This document shows positions 29,301 through 34,965 of a stretch of DNA of 64,000 nt, piece after piece; positions within the stretch are counted from its first letter, which is position 1, and each line of letters begins with the position of its first letter. This DNA is from Streptomyces sulfonofaciens (GTDB lineage Bacteria; Actinomycetota; Actinomycetes; Streptomycetales; Streptomycetaceae), in contig NZ_BNCD01000013.1 in NCBI RefSeq assembly GCF_014656295.1, positions 1 through 64,000 on the forward strand. The letters run 5' to 3'. Under the pieces are notes generated by a model that had not been told where the DNA came from, ran no database searches, and saw only the letters and a program-made list of their open reading frames with translations. The position numbers and the translations under genes were made by a program.

Positions 29301-29733
29301 CCGCTTCCCGTACGCCTTGGCCGGCTTCCCACTGAAGATCGCCAAACCCGAGGTCGTCCTGGTGCTCTCCCGGGAGCCGACCCCCGCGGGAGGGACGCGG
29401 TACGTGTCCGCGTACGCGGGCGCCGAGCCCGTACCGGTCACGCTCGGTGCCCCCGACGGCCGGCGGGCCACGGTGCCGCTGGTCGCCGACGCGCTCCTGG
29501 AGGGCCAGCCGCGCGGCGCCTTCACCGGGCCGGGCGGGCCGGTGCACGGCACCGAGGCGGCGTGGACCGTCTCGCTGTCCCGCGCGCACATCCTGAACCT
29601 GCCCGCGGCCCTCGTCCGGGGCGGCGCGCTGAATCCCGACGCCGTCGTGGACCTGCTGCTCGTCTGGGAGTACACGGTCGAGGCGGAGCCGGCGGTCCGA
29701 AGCGACGGGGAGGGAGCCCCGGACCCGGGATGA
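20299..29733 (+). CDS. Tc toxin TcA subunit (pore/translocation component)
   Basis: A 3144-residue TcA protein, the pentameric pore-forming and receptor-binding part of a Tc toxin. Residues about 40-92 look like a transthyretin/CNA-B-type beta domain (HGVVSRHDGSAAAGVAVTV, then DPAGRYRVRYHPP). The VRP1 signature FGPADYCACSECRSVHGQ followed by AAYFVDLMMYLRR is at about 541-574. The ABC-toxin/neuraminidase-like region (FDYFLLDVEMGACQLTTRIA, WEANQKIFLYPENYVEPDLR) is near 1635-1900. RYWDLVEDRLFKIRHCQD at about 2388 begins the C-terminal channel region, with long heptad-like helices and the loop AMVGYMPDLKVG. The last 320 residues form the beta-rich TcB-binding end. No signal peptide is seen. An in-frame GTG at 20293 is an alternative start, but the ATG overlaps the upstream stop. 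The size is within the range of known TcA proteins. Confidence 0.92.
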   Translation: MTDRAPGQGPRPVPRNPRPVPPDAGPGSGAETEQAAVAAVHGVVSRHDGSAAAGVAVTVSARLLRSRQPLGEAVTDPAGRYRVRYHPPAHRTALVVEAAAGSGATAAGTLEDPAPQALCDLSLPFDGRAEYALVLADIEPHLDGAGLTELSECGDRGDFSHLARVTGRAALQCAQLAVAARHAEATGLSGEAFYGLLRMGFGPGLAALAAHPVTDVVAGLRAAAGTGIIAAPDAPEEFARALRDREVAALTDRTGGASPVTALFALAVPDPQARAQVLRSWLDRKAAPARPRARPDADERTAGGADRLRLTLRLGALTGNNVPLVRELLARFDRGELARPRDLARLDAADWTRLTEAAGGVPAHLATLPGGAPGTAAGYARMVAALVADAHPSAHVAHGLAAADPDAPAARFLAGHPDFDLVGTPVTAVTVPDGPARAELAGIQRLMKLTPRFDAVQAARTAGFDSAAAIAELPAAGFVARLEGTLDADRASALHARAGYVHAATVNLIADLRTGGQFRVPWLAEPPSGRAFAEEVPDWEELFGPADYCACSECRSVHGQAAYFVDLMMYLRRLSYTEGELAKALRARRGDLWDIQLSCDNTNLQLPYVDLVCEVLEAAVVSGDTQTGATARQTSGDPARLRVQPQHLDPAAYDRLRTAVHPWSLPFDLWGEQIRICLDHLGVRRAELMAALSPASGASTAVAVEALGLSPVAGAIITGEPLAPGRTLPEFFGRPADTASGALINDLATVRNLLDATGMHYAELVEALDTRFVNPGAAITVVGTDPRKPCDTTAMTLQGLTVYALDRLHRFTRLRRALDVPAATLDGMLFTGPRPGRLDGAFLRGLVGVRRLAARLGLTEEQVLCCYGPLPTYRYRSSAQPPLYDRLFDDPSVVTVEPGRSSPFELNGARNELKVIGSLVDPAVTAALLAVLEVTDEELAELVTGRRSVAPNRILTLANLTALYRTVLLARALDLPVADLLRLIELYGDGGPFPGGFDDYDGGEPDLHSGRPMRHPVVGPVPYGGPEPELLAGAPLTRPGHPDAPAAQAAPFDVLVPATERFLDAVAELAARGLTVPEVDAVLTSAAPAHDGPLPDDTALAATLTGLRSALQAVYEQTARTADDKGELTRKGLALLGWDAVLVAEVMSTLLGTAVYAAGLRAVPQGVVLPPGMKFEPPPEGTAEPGRLLYTGPMTKSVHDRLVAHAEPEFAAAVRALHQAPRTYVATRMKALRLPIYSAPLETQPVDLKLPSVLVGKVFYDVSARALRSRAYLSAEEVEELRRASGDGAFQSAVDQLGRAQEARPEDDNAFLGPGDAAAVFDPDGVTPAARFAHVLTKLNPYLRRTLSETTVKQQLGAAAGLDQATADVLLGSWLRSPSKPLALQDFLAPRFVGSDPSVVIVRTGFPEQFTTLTLLHRVALVLRRLRITAEQIPWVFGSAAGSGWLDLNLLPLRPFPGAAPLFARFVRLLDLARLRDRVPGAARTLRAVFGAAHDPGATLDTVLDETAAQTGWDRADLGVLCGAGLLNLTEPAAFRAERALLDLHSAVGVLRRTGVSAGRATGWLTAVPTAEAAQAAWGAAKAHHPLRDWPTAGGLLQDRLRERRRACLVAHLAAHPFLDERDEPLWHDPDTMFDYFLLDVEMGACQLTTRIAQAVFTVQLFVQRVRLNLESAPANPYEENLWRDWDWMGSYRLWEANQKIFLYPENYVEPDLRATKSPFFADLENELLQKEVTSENAATALENYLARLDKVSRMRPCAVYTDTESPGGPTVYVCAHTVSTPREYYVRSWPGKKEWTPWSRIDLDIESDVLLPVVWNGRLHLFWPTYSIASEPGQVKMPQGVDPMPEPLKYWKAQLNWSRRVGGRWEAKKTTKNFLKIEAPFYNDDPEVYGNQFPWHRNFAFRPVVDPGSGDLMIWCVYWNWHVPSEGNIRTLSGFFRLSPGVGDVVIDQIVFRETPYEQAVLPVVYNRTPTDFHNNEKVEDPTDTTVHKGQVFVLDPDRRVTDEESSIQTLRGTPGEQLYRVLNPSQIPLTWAQFAVFFSDGLRCYLIEGRTRTSLLPRGAPERTAGPGPELLLPDGGGRVSSVPGASADPALAPSGAVSFRRFYHPRSREFVRELAQRGPAGLYRRVLQTAPGGFDFAGTYDPNPDNVLGPYPDESVDFSLTDAYGDYNWELFFHVPLLIAGRLSANQRFEEAQRWFHYIFDPANRETDAWSRPQRFWITKPFFETTDPAYVQQRIEEILAALADGDPQTVDRVTYWLDRPFQPDAVARLRTTAYQKSVVMKYLDNIIAWGDQLFRQDTLESINQATQLYVLAHELLGRRPEEITDRGVPAPQSYRQLLETPTAADPVVAAENLVAGPRGPVAPTIRPGVNLRWLNYFCVPRNEKLVRYWDLVEDRLFKIRHCQDIEGVQRRTALFGAPVDPALLVRAAAAGVDLGTVLDDISAPLPYYRYGAMAAKARELAQEVRSFGSELLAALEKRDAEALARLRSGHELAVLDAARQVRQQQLKEADEALAALARAKSVAEDKERYYTELAREPLNAFEQSQTRLHESALRYQDQARDINMSAAMVGYMPDLKVGSPTTMGGTWGSSNIMSMLRGVAESISADASRTSNEGSQQLVLAGYERRAKEWAFQAGQARGEAAQFDKQMAAARIRQTIAAKELDNHDLARANALEADRFMRGKFSSTELYDWMAGQLATTYFQTYQLAYDVAKRAERCYRYELGADDSSFVNFGYWDSLRKGLLAGERLSADLHRMDASYLENNARELELTKRISLAQLDPVALLRLKETGACFVSLPEALFDLDTPGHYFRRIKSVAITVPCVAGPYTPVNLTARLLSSTVRVDPGVPAGGAYARGRADSRFRDHTGPVQSIVTSTGQDDSGLFETSLRDERFLPFEGAGVVGEWQLSLPSAFRPFDYESISDVVLDVRYTARDGGDALAGHVAGELSKALRDWVHAGGGKGLYRVFSARREFSDQWHRFLAPTGTEDPSLTFSLAASRFPYALAGFPLKIAKPEVVLVLSREPTPAGGTRYVSAYAGAEPVPVTLGAPDGRRATVPLVADALLEGQPRGAFTGPGGPVHGTEAAWTVSLSRAHILNLPAALVRGGALNPDAVVDLLLVWEYTVEAEPAVRSDGEGAPDPG

Positions 29734-29823
29734 ACCGCCGACCGGGAGGACCGCCGGGGCGCGCACCCGCCCCCCGGCGCAGCACCTCCGCCCCATCCGT
29801 CCCCGACACCGCAGAGGACAGCG

Positions 29824-31047
29824 ATGCCACGAACCGATCCCCTCACCGCCCCGGCCACCCCGCCCACCGCGACTGACGCCCGAGCCGCTGCGGCTGCCGT
29901 CGGAGGCTGGCAGCCCGCCGGCGATCTGCCGGCGCCCGCCTACTTCGCGCCGCCCTCCCCCTCGGCGATCGTGCTCGACGACGCCCACGGCAACAAGGTG
30001 CTGATCGCCGGCGGTGAGGACGGCGCCCGCAACGCGCTGGGCGGTGCCGTCCTCTTCGACCCCGTCGAGAGGACCTGGGAAGGCACCGGACCGCTGTCCG
30101 TGCCCCGGCGCCTGCACACCACGACCAAGCTCGCGAACGGCGAGGTGCTGGTCACGGGCGGGCTCACCGGGCCGTTCACCCTCCCCGTGGCGCCCGTTTC
30201 CTCCGCCGAGATCTATGATCCCGCGCACGGGAGCTGGCGGGCCACCGGAGCCCTGCACGAGGCCCGGTACGCGCACGCGGCGGTCCGGCTCGACGACGGC
30301 AGGGTCCTGGTGACGGGCGGGCTCGCTCCCCGGGACAGCCTGACGCATTCGGCGCTGTACTCGGCCGAGATCTACGACCCCGCCAGCGGGGAGTGGACCC
30401 CGGCCGCCGCCATGCACGATGCGCGCGGCGGCCACCCGATGCTCCGGATCGGGGCGAACCGGTTCATCGTGGTCGGCGGCATGCTGCCCGTCGGGCGCGG
30501 GCTCTACACCGGCCTGAGCTTCTGCGAGGTGTACGACCCGACGACCGGCCCGGGCGGCACATGGACCCCCACCGGGAGCCTCAGGGTGGCCCGCAAGTCG
30601 CACCAGGCCACGCTGCTCGCCGACGGCTCGGTGCTCGTCACGGGCGGAGACGGCGCCGGCAGGCAGGACGACTGGAGCTTCAGCGTGTACAGCCAGTGGG
30701 TCACCGAGCGCTACACCCCGTCGAACGGGCGGTGGAGCGAGATGGAGCCGATGACGGTGGGCCGCAGCCACCACCGCGCCCTGGCGCTGCGCTCCGGCAA
30801 GGTGCTGGTGATCGGCGGCACCGACGACGCCTCCTTCGACGTCGGCTACCAGAACGCCGAGGTCTACGACCCGGCCGCGAACACCTGGACCCCGACCGGC
30901 GGCATGGTCACCGGCCGGTGGGCCTGCGCCGCCGCCGAACTCAAGGACGGCCGGGTCCTGGCGGCCGGCGGGCTCGTGCTGTCCGGGGCCGCGGCCCCGG
31001 ACAGCACGGACGTCGCGACGGGCGCGTCGGAACTCTTCGCGGTCTGA
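29824..31047 (+). CDS. Seven-blade kelch-repeat protein 1 of the Tc locus
   Basis: A 407-residue protein built almost entirely of kelch beta-propeller repeats. Seven strand-GG motifs recur about every 50 residues (KVLIAGG, EVLVTGG, RVLVTGG, RFIVVGG, SVLVTGG, KVLVIGG, RVLAAGG), with YDP...W turns between them, predicting one closed seven-blade propeller. There is no signal peptide or membrane segment. GAGGACAG precedes the ATG. It starts 91 bp after TcA with no terminator between, so it belongs to the toxin operon. Kelch propellers bind proteins or sugars; the partner here is unknown. It is a clear paralogue of the next gene (both begin with the motif AAVGGW.PAGDLP). Confidence 0.9.
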   Translation: MPRTDPLTAPATPPTATDARAAAAAVGGWQPAGDLPAPAYFAPPSPSAIVLDDAHGNKVLIAGGEDGARNALGGAVLFDPVERTWEGTGPLSVPRRLHTTTKLANGEVLVTGGLTGPFTLPVAPVSSAEIYDPAHGSWRATGALHEARYAHAAVRLDDGRVLVTGGLAPRDSLTHSALYSAEIYDPASGEWTPAAAMHDARGGHPMLRIGANRFIVVGGMLPVGRGLYTGLSFCEVYDPTTGPGGTWTPTGSLRVARKSHQATLLADGSVLVTGGDGAGRQDDWSFSVYSQWVTERYTPSNGRWSEMEPMTVGRSHHRALALRSGKVLVIGGTDDASFDVGYQNAEVYDPAANTWTPTGGMVTGRWACAAAELKDGRVLAAGGLVLSGAAAPDSTDVATGASELFAV

Positions 31048-31128
31048 GGACCGGGCGGCAAGGCCCGCACCACGCAGGACCGCACGGCGAGGGACCGTAC
31101 GGGGGACCACGGAAGCGGAGCAGAGACC

Positions 31129-32325
31129 ATGACACGTTCCAGTGCCCTGATCGCGGGCGGGCTGCCGTCCCCACAGGCCGGGGCTGCCGTCGGTGGCTGG
31201 ACACCCGCCGGCGACCTGCCGTCGCCGCGGCAGTGGCCGGCCGCCGAGGAATCGGCCGTGCTGCTTGCGGACGGGACCGTACTGGCCGCGGGCGGCGCGG
31301 TGATCCGCGGGACCGGCACGGGGGAGTGCCACCTCTTCCTCCCCGCCGACCGGACGTGGCAGCCGACCGGGAGCCTCGCCCAACCCCGGCTCCTGCACTC
31401 CCTGACCAAGCTGGAGGACGGACGCGTCCTTGCCGTGGGAGGTATGCCGCAGACCGACCGCCTGCCGTTCCAGCCCCTCGGCACCGCCGAGGTCTACGAC
31501 CCCGCCAGCAAGTCCTGGGCCCCGACGACCGGGAAGCCGGGAACCGGCCGCAGCACGCACACCGCGACGCTGCTCCCGGACGGCACGGTGCTCGTCGCGG
31601 GCGGATGGGGGGAGAGCAGCCCCGGTGTGCTCCGGAGCCTGCGGTCGGCCGAGCTGTTCGATCCGGCCACCGGCCGGTGGGCCCCGGCCGAGCCGATGAC
31701 CGACGTGCGTTCGGACCACTGTGCCGTGCGGCTCCCCGACGGCCGGGTGCTCGTCGTCGGCGGGATCACCCACACGGACGTCTACCGGTGGGCCGGGCAG
31801 TCGTTCTGCGAACTCTACGACCCGGTGACCGGCACCTGGTCGCCCACCGGGAGCCTGAGGATCCCGCGCAGCGGCCACCAGGCCACGCTCCTTGCGGACG
31901 GCACCGTGCTCGTGACCGGCGGAGTCGCCCTGGAGGGGCGGAAATCGCGCACCTTCCACCCGCAGAGCCCGTGGCACACCGAGCTGTACAACCCGGCCGC
32001 CGGAACGTGGACGCCGGCCGGCAACATGCCGATCGGCCGGGCCCACCACCGGGCGCTGGCGTTGCCGTCCGGACGCGTGCTGGTGCTCGGCGGTGCGCAC
32101 TCGGCGACCTACGACGCCGGGTACGCCGCAGCCGCCGTCTACGACCCGCGGTCCCGCGCCTGGACCCCGGCGACGGGCATGCGCACCGGCCGGTTCTACT
32201 GCTCCGCCACACGCCTGAAGGACGGCAGAGTGCTGGCCGCCGGCGGCACGGTGCGCTCGTCGATGGCGGATCCGTCTTACGCCAAGGACCTGCTGACCGC
32301 CTCCAGCGAGATCTTCGCCGAATGA
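31129..32325 (+). CDS. Seven-blade kelch-repeat protein 2 of the Tc locus
   Basis: A 398-residue paralogue of the preceding protein, most likely from tandem duplication: SFCELYDPVTGTWSPTGSL and HQATLLADGTVLVTGG match equivalent blades almost word for word. Seven strand-GG motifs are seen (TVLAAGG, RVLAVGG, TVLVAGG, RVLVVGG, TVLVTGG, RVLVLGG, RVLAAGG). It has no signal peptide. It lies 81 bp after its paralogue and is followed by a perfect terminator hairpin at 32433-32462, so it is the last gene of the toxin operon. The pair may be accessory binding or chaperone-like modules for the toxin; this is inference from position only. Confidence 0.9.
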   Translation: MTRSSALIAGGLPSPQAGAAVGGWTPAGDLPSPRQWPAAEESAVLLADGTVLAAGGAVIRGTGTGECHLFLPADRTWQPTGSLAQPRLLHSLTKLEDGRVLAVGGMPQTDRLPFQPLGTAEVYDPASKSWAPTTGKPGTGRSTHTATLLPDGTVLVAGGWGESSPGVLRSLRSAELFDPATGRWAPAEPMTDVRSDHCAVRLPDGRVLVVGGITHTDVYRWAGQSFCELYDPVTGTWSPTGSLRIPRSGHQATLLADGTVLVTGGVALEGRKSRTFHPQSPWHTELYNPAAGTWTPAGNMPIGRAHHRALALPSGRVLVLGGAHSATYDAGYAAAAVYDPRSRAWTPATGMRTGRFYCSATRLKDGRVLAAGGTVRSSMADPSYAKDLLTASSEIFAE

Positions 32326-32432
32326 GCGCGTCCCGGCCGCCCGCCCGTCGTCGTGTCCCCCTGTGCCCGCGCGGGACGGCGCGGGCAGCGGAACCGCACC
32401 GCCCCGGACCCGGCGCACCAACCCTTCGCCGC

Positions 32433-32462
32433 GTGCCGCGCGCGGTCGGCCGCGCGCGGCAC
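32433..32462 (+). terminator. Perfect 13-bp hairpin ending the Tc toxin operon
   Basis: GTGCCGCGCGCGG (32433-32445) pairs exactly with CCGCGCGCGGCAC (32450-32462) around a TCGG tetraloop, 107 bases after the stop of the second kelch gene. It also lies just beyond the end of the minus-strand reductase remnant at 32483, so it may work both ways. Confidence 0.8.
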
Positions 32463-32482
32463 CGGGCACGTACGCGACCGTC

Positions 32483-32690
32483 TCACACCGCGGCAGGGAC
32501 GCCGTCCGCCACCGCGTTCCACGGCCGGCGTGAGGCGATCGCGGCACGCCATGCGCGCAGTGCCCTGGGCGGGGTGTTGACCGCGACCACACCGGTCAGC
32601 ACCGGGCCCCTGCGGTAGGTGGCGACGAAACGGCGCGCGCCGAGGTCACCGTCGACCACGGCGACCTCGTCGTGCCCGGGCAGCGTGCGG
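32483..32690 (-). pseudogene. C-terminal remnant of a ferredoxin reductase
   Basis: About 68 codons remain of an NAD(P)/FAD-dependent ferredoxin reductase of the aromatic-dioxygenase type. GHDEVAVVDGDLGARRFVAT, then VLTGVVAVNTPPRALRAW match its C-terminal reductase domain and end at a proper stop. The FAD- and NAD-binding domains that should precede it are absent: the neighbouring upstream sequence is the stop of the intact SDR gene (32694). This indicates deletion or replacement of the 5' part. I see no start codon that would make it a functional small protein. Confidence 0.75.
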
Positions 32691-32693
32691 CCT

Positions 32694-33632
32694 TCAGACC
32701 GGGAACCCCACCTCGGTGAGCTCCTCGGAGAGCGCCCACAGCCGGTGCTGTGCCTCCGGGTCGTGCGACGGCCCGCTCGATCGGACGACCGTGGGAAAGC
32801 CCTTGCTCTCCAGGAACCCGCCGGGACCGTAGTACTCGCCCCCTCGGGCCTGCGGGTCCGTGGCCGCGCGCAGGGTCGGCCACGCACCCCGCTCGGAGGG
32901 CTGCACCAGCAGCGGCCGGACGATCAGTCGGAACGCCACCCGGGCCCAGGGCCTGAAGTTCTCGACGGCCTCACGGGACCCCTCGGTGTCCGCGCCGCCG
33001 GGATGCGCGGCAACCGCGACGGTGCTGCCGTTGCGGGCCGTCAGACGGCGCTGGAGCTCATAGGTGAACATGAGGTTCGCCAGCTTGGAACGGGCGTACG
33101 CGACGGTCCTGTCGTACTCCCGTGCCCTCCCGTGGACGTCGTCCAGGTCCAGGGGGCCGCCCCGGCGGTGGTCCGCGCTGCTGACGGTGACCACCCGCGA
33201 GCCCGGCAGGTCGAGCATCCCCTCCAGCAGCAGCCCCGTCAGGGCGAAGTGCCCGAGGTGGTTGGTGCCGAAGTGCAACTCGAAGCCGTCGGCGGTGGTC
33301 TGCCGGTCGGCGCGCATGACCCCGGCGTTGTTGACGAGCAGGTCGACACGGGGGTGGGCGGCCCGCAGCTCCTCGGCCGCCGCCCGCACCGAGTCCAGCG
33401 AGGCCAGATCCAGGTGCTGCACCGCCACGTGCGCGTCCGGTGCCTCGCGGAGGATGCCGGCCCGCGCCCGGGCGCCCTTGTCCACGTCCCGCACCGCCAG
33501 CACCACGGCCGCCCCGCGGGCAGCCAGGACGCGGGCCGCCTCGAATCCGATGCCGGAGGCCGCGCCGGTGATGACGGCGGTGCGCCCCCGCTGGTCGGGC
33601 ACGTCGGCGGCGGTCCAGTGCGCACGGGGCAT
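32694..33632 (-). CDS. SDR-family oxidoreductase (retinol-dehydrogenase-like)
   Basis: A 312-residue classical short-chain dehydrogenase/reductase. The cofactor motif TAVITGAASGIGFEAARVLA (residues about 18-37), LLVNNAGVM, the catalytic Ser region VVTVSSADHR and the YARSKLANLMF active-site Tyr-x-x-x-Lys are all present. The long C-terminal part (EYYGPGGFLESKG) is typical of retinol-dehydrogenase/WW-oxidoreductase-like bacterial SDRs. GGAGCC precedes the ATG. Two matching 15-bp inverted repeats at 33656-33691 lie just upstream, suggesting control by an unlinked dimeric repressor. The substrate is unknown. Confidence 0.92.
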   Translation of the reverse strand: MPRAHWTAADVPDQRGRTAVITGAASGIGFEAARVLAARGAAVVLAVRDVDKGARARAGILREAPDAHVAVQHLDLASLDSVRAAAEELRAAHPRVDLLVNNAGVMRADRQTTADGFELHFGTNHLGHFALTGLLLEGMLDLPGSRVVTVSSADHRRGGPLDLDDVHGRAREYDRTVAYARSKLANLMFTYELQRRLTARNGSTVAVAAHPGGADTEGSREAVENFRPWARVAFRLIVRPLLVQPSERGAWPTLRAATDPQARGGEYYGPGGFLESKGFPTVVRSSGPSHDPEAQHRLWALSEELTEVGFPV

Positions 33633-33655
33633 GGTGGCTCCAGGGCTCAGTCGTG

Positions 33656-33691
33656 GTGAATGCCATTTACCTTGTAGTGAATGATATTAAC
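33656..33691. promoter_or_regulatory. Paired 15-bp inverted repeats upstream of the SDR gene
   Basis: GTGAATGCCATTTAC (33656-33670) and GTGAATGATATTAAC (33677-33691) are both imperfect palindromes with the pattern GTGAATG-N-YATTWAC. Their centres are 21 bp apart, two helical turns, in an AT-rich island within GC-rich DNA. They overlap the likely promoter of the minus-strand SDR gene starting at 33632. Confidence 0.6.
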
Positions 33692-33730
33692 CACGGTAGG
33701 GCGGCGGCGCCAAGTCACCTCCGGACCGGG

Positions 33731-33930
33731 GGCAAGGGCGCAAGGCCGTTGGTGTTGATCAGCGCGCCGAGTTCCTCGACGGCGTCGTTGCCCAGTTACA
33801 GGGCGTCCGGACGGGCCAGGGTGTCCGGGCGATGACGAACCACTCCCGGGCGGCGACGCCCCGCCCGACGCGGTCGGTGAACGCCTCCTCGGTGCCGGGG
33901 GTGAAGCCGTACCCGGCCCGGGGCGGAGCG
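33731..33930 (-). pseudogene. Degraded gene fragment with frameshift and stop
   Basis: The minus strand shows a protein-like stretch in one frame (GYGFTPGTEEAFTDRVGRGV, then AAREWFVIA). It continues in a second frame (PDTLARPDAL), meets an in-frame TAA at about 33796, and then runs on as LGNDAVEELGALINTNGLA. The pieces join sensibly only if one frameshift and one nonsense change are undone. I do not recognise the parent family. It lies upstream of the SDR gene and its operator. Confidence 0.4.
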
Positions 33931-34228
33931 CGCGCGTGCGCGGCGGCGGCATGCTCGGCGAGGCCGCTGCCCACCGGCTGCGCACCCGGCGATGTACGGG
34001 CCCTGTATCTGTGAGTCGCCCATGGGCGAAGGGCGGGGCGCTTGGCCGGGGACGGGGCCGCTGATCGGGCCACGGCGCTGCCGGATGCATACGGTTGTCC
34101 GATGCGGCACCCGCCCGCGGTGACGTTCCATGTCGACGCAGGCAGGAACCGTCTGTCCTCGCGACGCCGTATCGGCACCGGACTCGCCCGGCGCGGCCAC
34201 TGCCCGACACGCAGAGCGGAGGATCACG

Positions 34229-34717
34229 TGAAACCCTTTCCCCCCGCCGCACAGCGGACCGTCGAGCACATCGACGGTGTGCGGCTGCACTGCACCCGGG
34301 CCGGCACCGGCTTTGGTCTCCCGCGACGTGCGCGGCTATCTCGAGTTCTTCTTCGAGCGCTGGGCCTTCCGCCGCGACCGCCTGGAGGACGATGCCGTCG
34401 ACGCGTACGTGCGCGCGTTCAGCCGTCCGGGTGCCCTGCGAGCCAGCCTCGACGACTACCGGGCGCAGGAGACGGACCTCGCCCTGGACGACGCGGACTT
34501 CGAAGCCGGACGGCGCCTCGACATGCCCGTCCTGGCCCTGTGGGGATCGGTCGGGCTGCCGGCCCGTATGCCGACGCTCGACATGTGGAAGACCTATGCC
34601 GCGCATCCGGAGCACGTCAGGGGGTTCCAGATCCCCGCATGCGGTCATTTCATCCCCGAGGAGGCCCCGGAGGCCCTCGTCGAACACCTCGATGCGTTCC
34701 TGCCTCGGAGCCGCTGA
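34229..34717 (+). pseudogene. Alpha/beta hydrolase with internal deletion
   Basis: The start of an alpha/beta hydrolase is visible from the GTG at 34229 (EHIDGVRLHCTRAGTG), but after about 30 codons the sequence jumps, in another frame, to the cap and C-terminal part (LVSRDVRGYLEFFFERWAF and onward, 34313-34717). The middle, which should carry the oxyanion-hole HG and the nucleophile elbow GxSxG, is missing. The C-terminal part still has the catalytic His region ACGHFIPEEAPEALVEHL, and the whole resembles haloacetate/fluoroacetate dehalogenase-type hydrolases. A deletion of roughly 100 codons plus a frame change makes it non-functional. Confidence 0.75.
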
Positions 34718-34887
34718 CCGTCGCTGCTGGTACGGCGGGGCGACCTCCCGCTCCCCGGGCGTGCAGCCGGCCGACCCCGGCACCCGCGACCCCGCACGGC
34801 GTGTCACCGCACCCGGCGGACCCCGGTGTTCACCGCCCCGGCGACGACCGGCGCCGGCCGGATGAGCCGTAGCGGCGGGCACGGCCT

Positions 34888-34920
34888 GCTCCCGCGGGCG
34901 CCGTGGGCGCCGCGGGAGCA
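34888..34920 (-). terminator. Hairpin after the sialidase gene
   Basis: TGCTCCCGCGGGCGCC pairs with GGCGCCGCGGGAGCA across a three-base loop, with one bulged G. It begins 46 bases beyond the stop of the minus-strand sialidase gene (34966), in terminator position. Confidence 0.6.
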
Positions 34921-34965
34921 GGCGTGGACCGCTTGGATCCGCGGTCCAACGAGGCCGGTGCGCCG

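Noticed and set aside
22375..32592. Two very long minus-strand open frames (1414 and 1988 codons) opposite TcA and the kelch genes
   Set aside because: Both are by-products of third-position GC; the TcA and kelch frames carry all recognisable motifs and proper starts.
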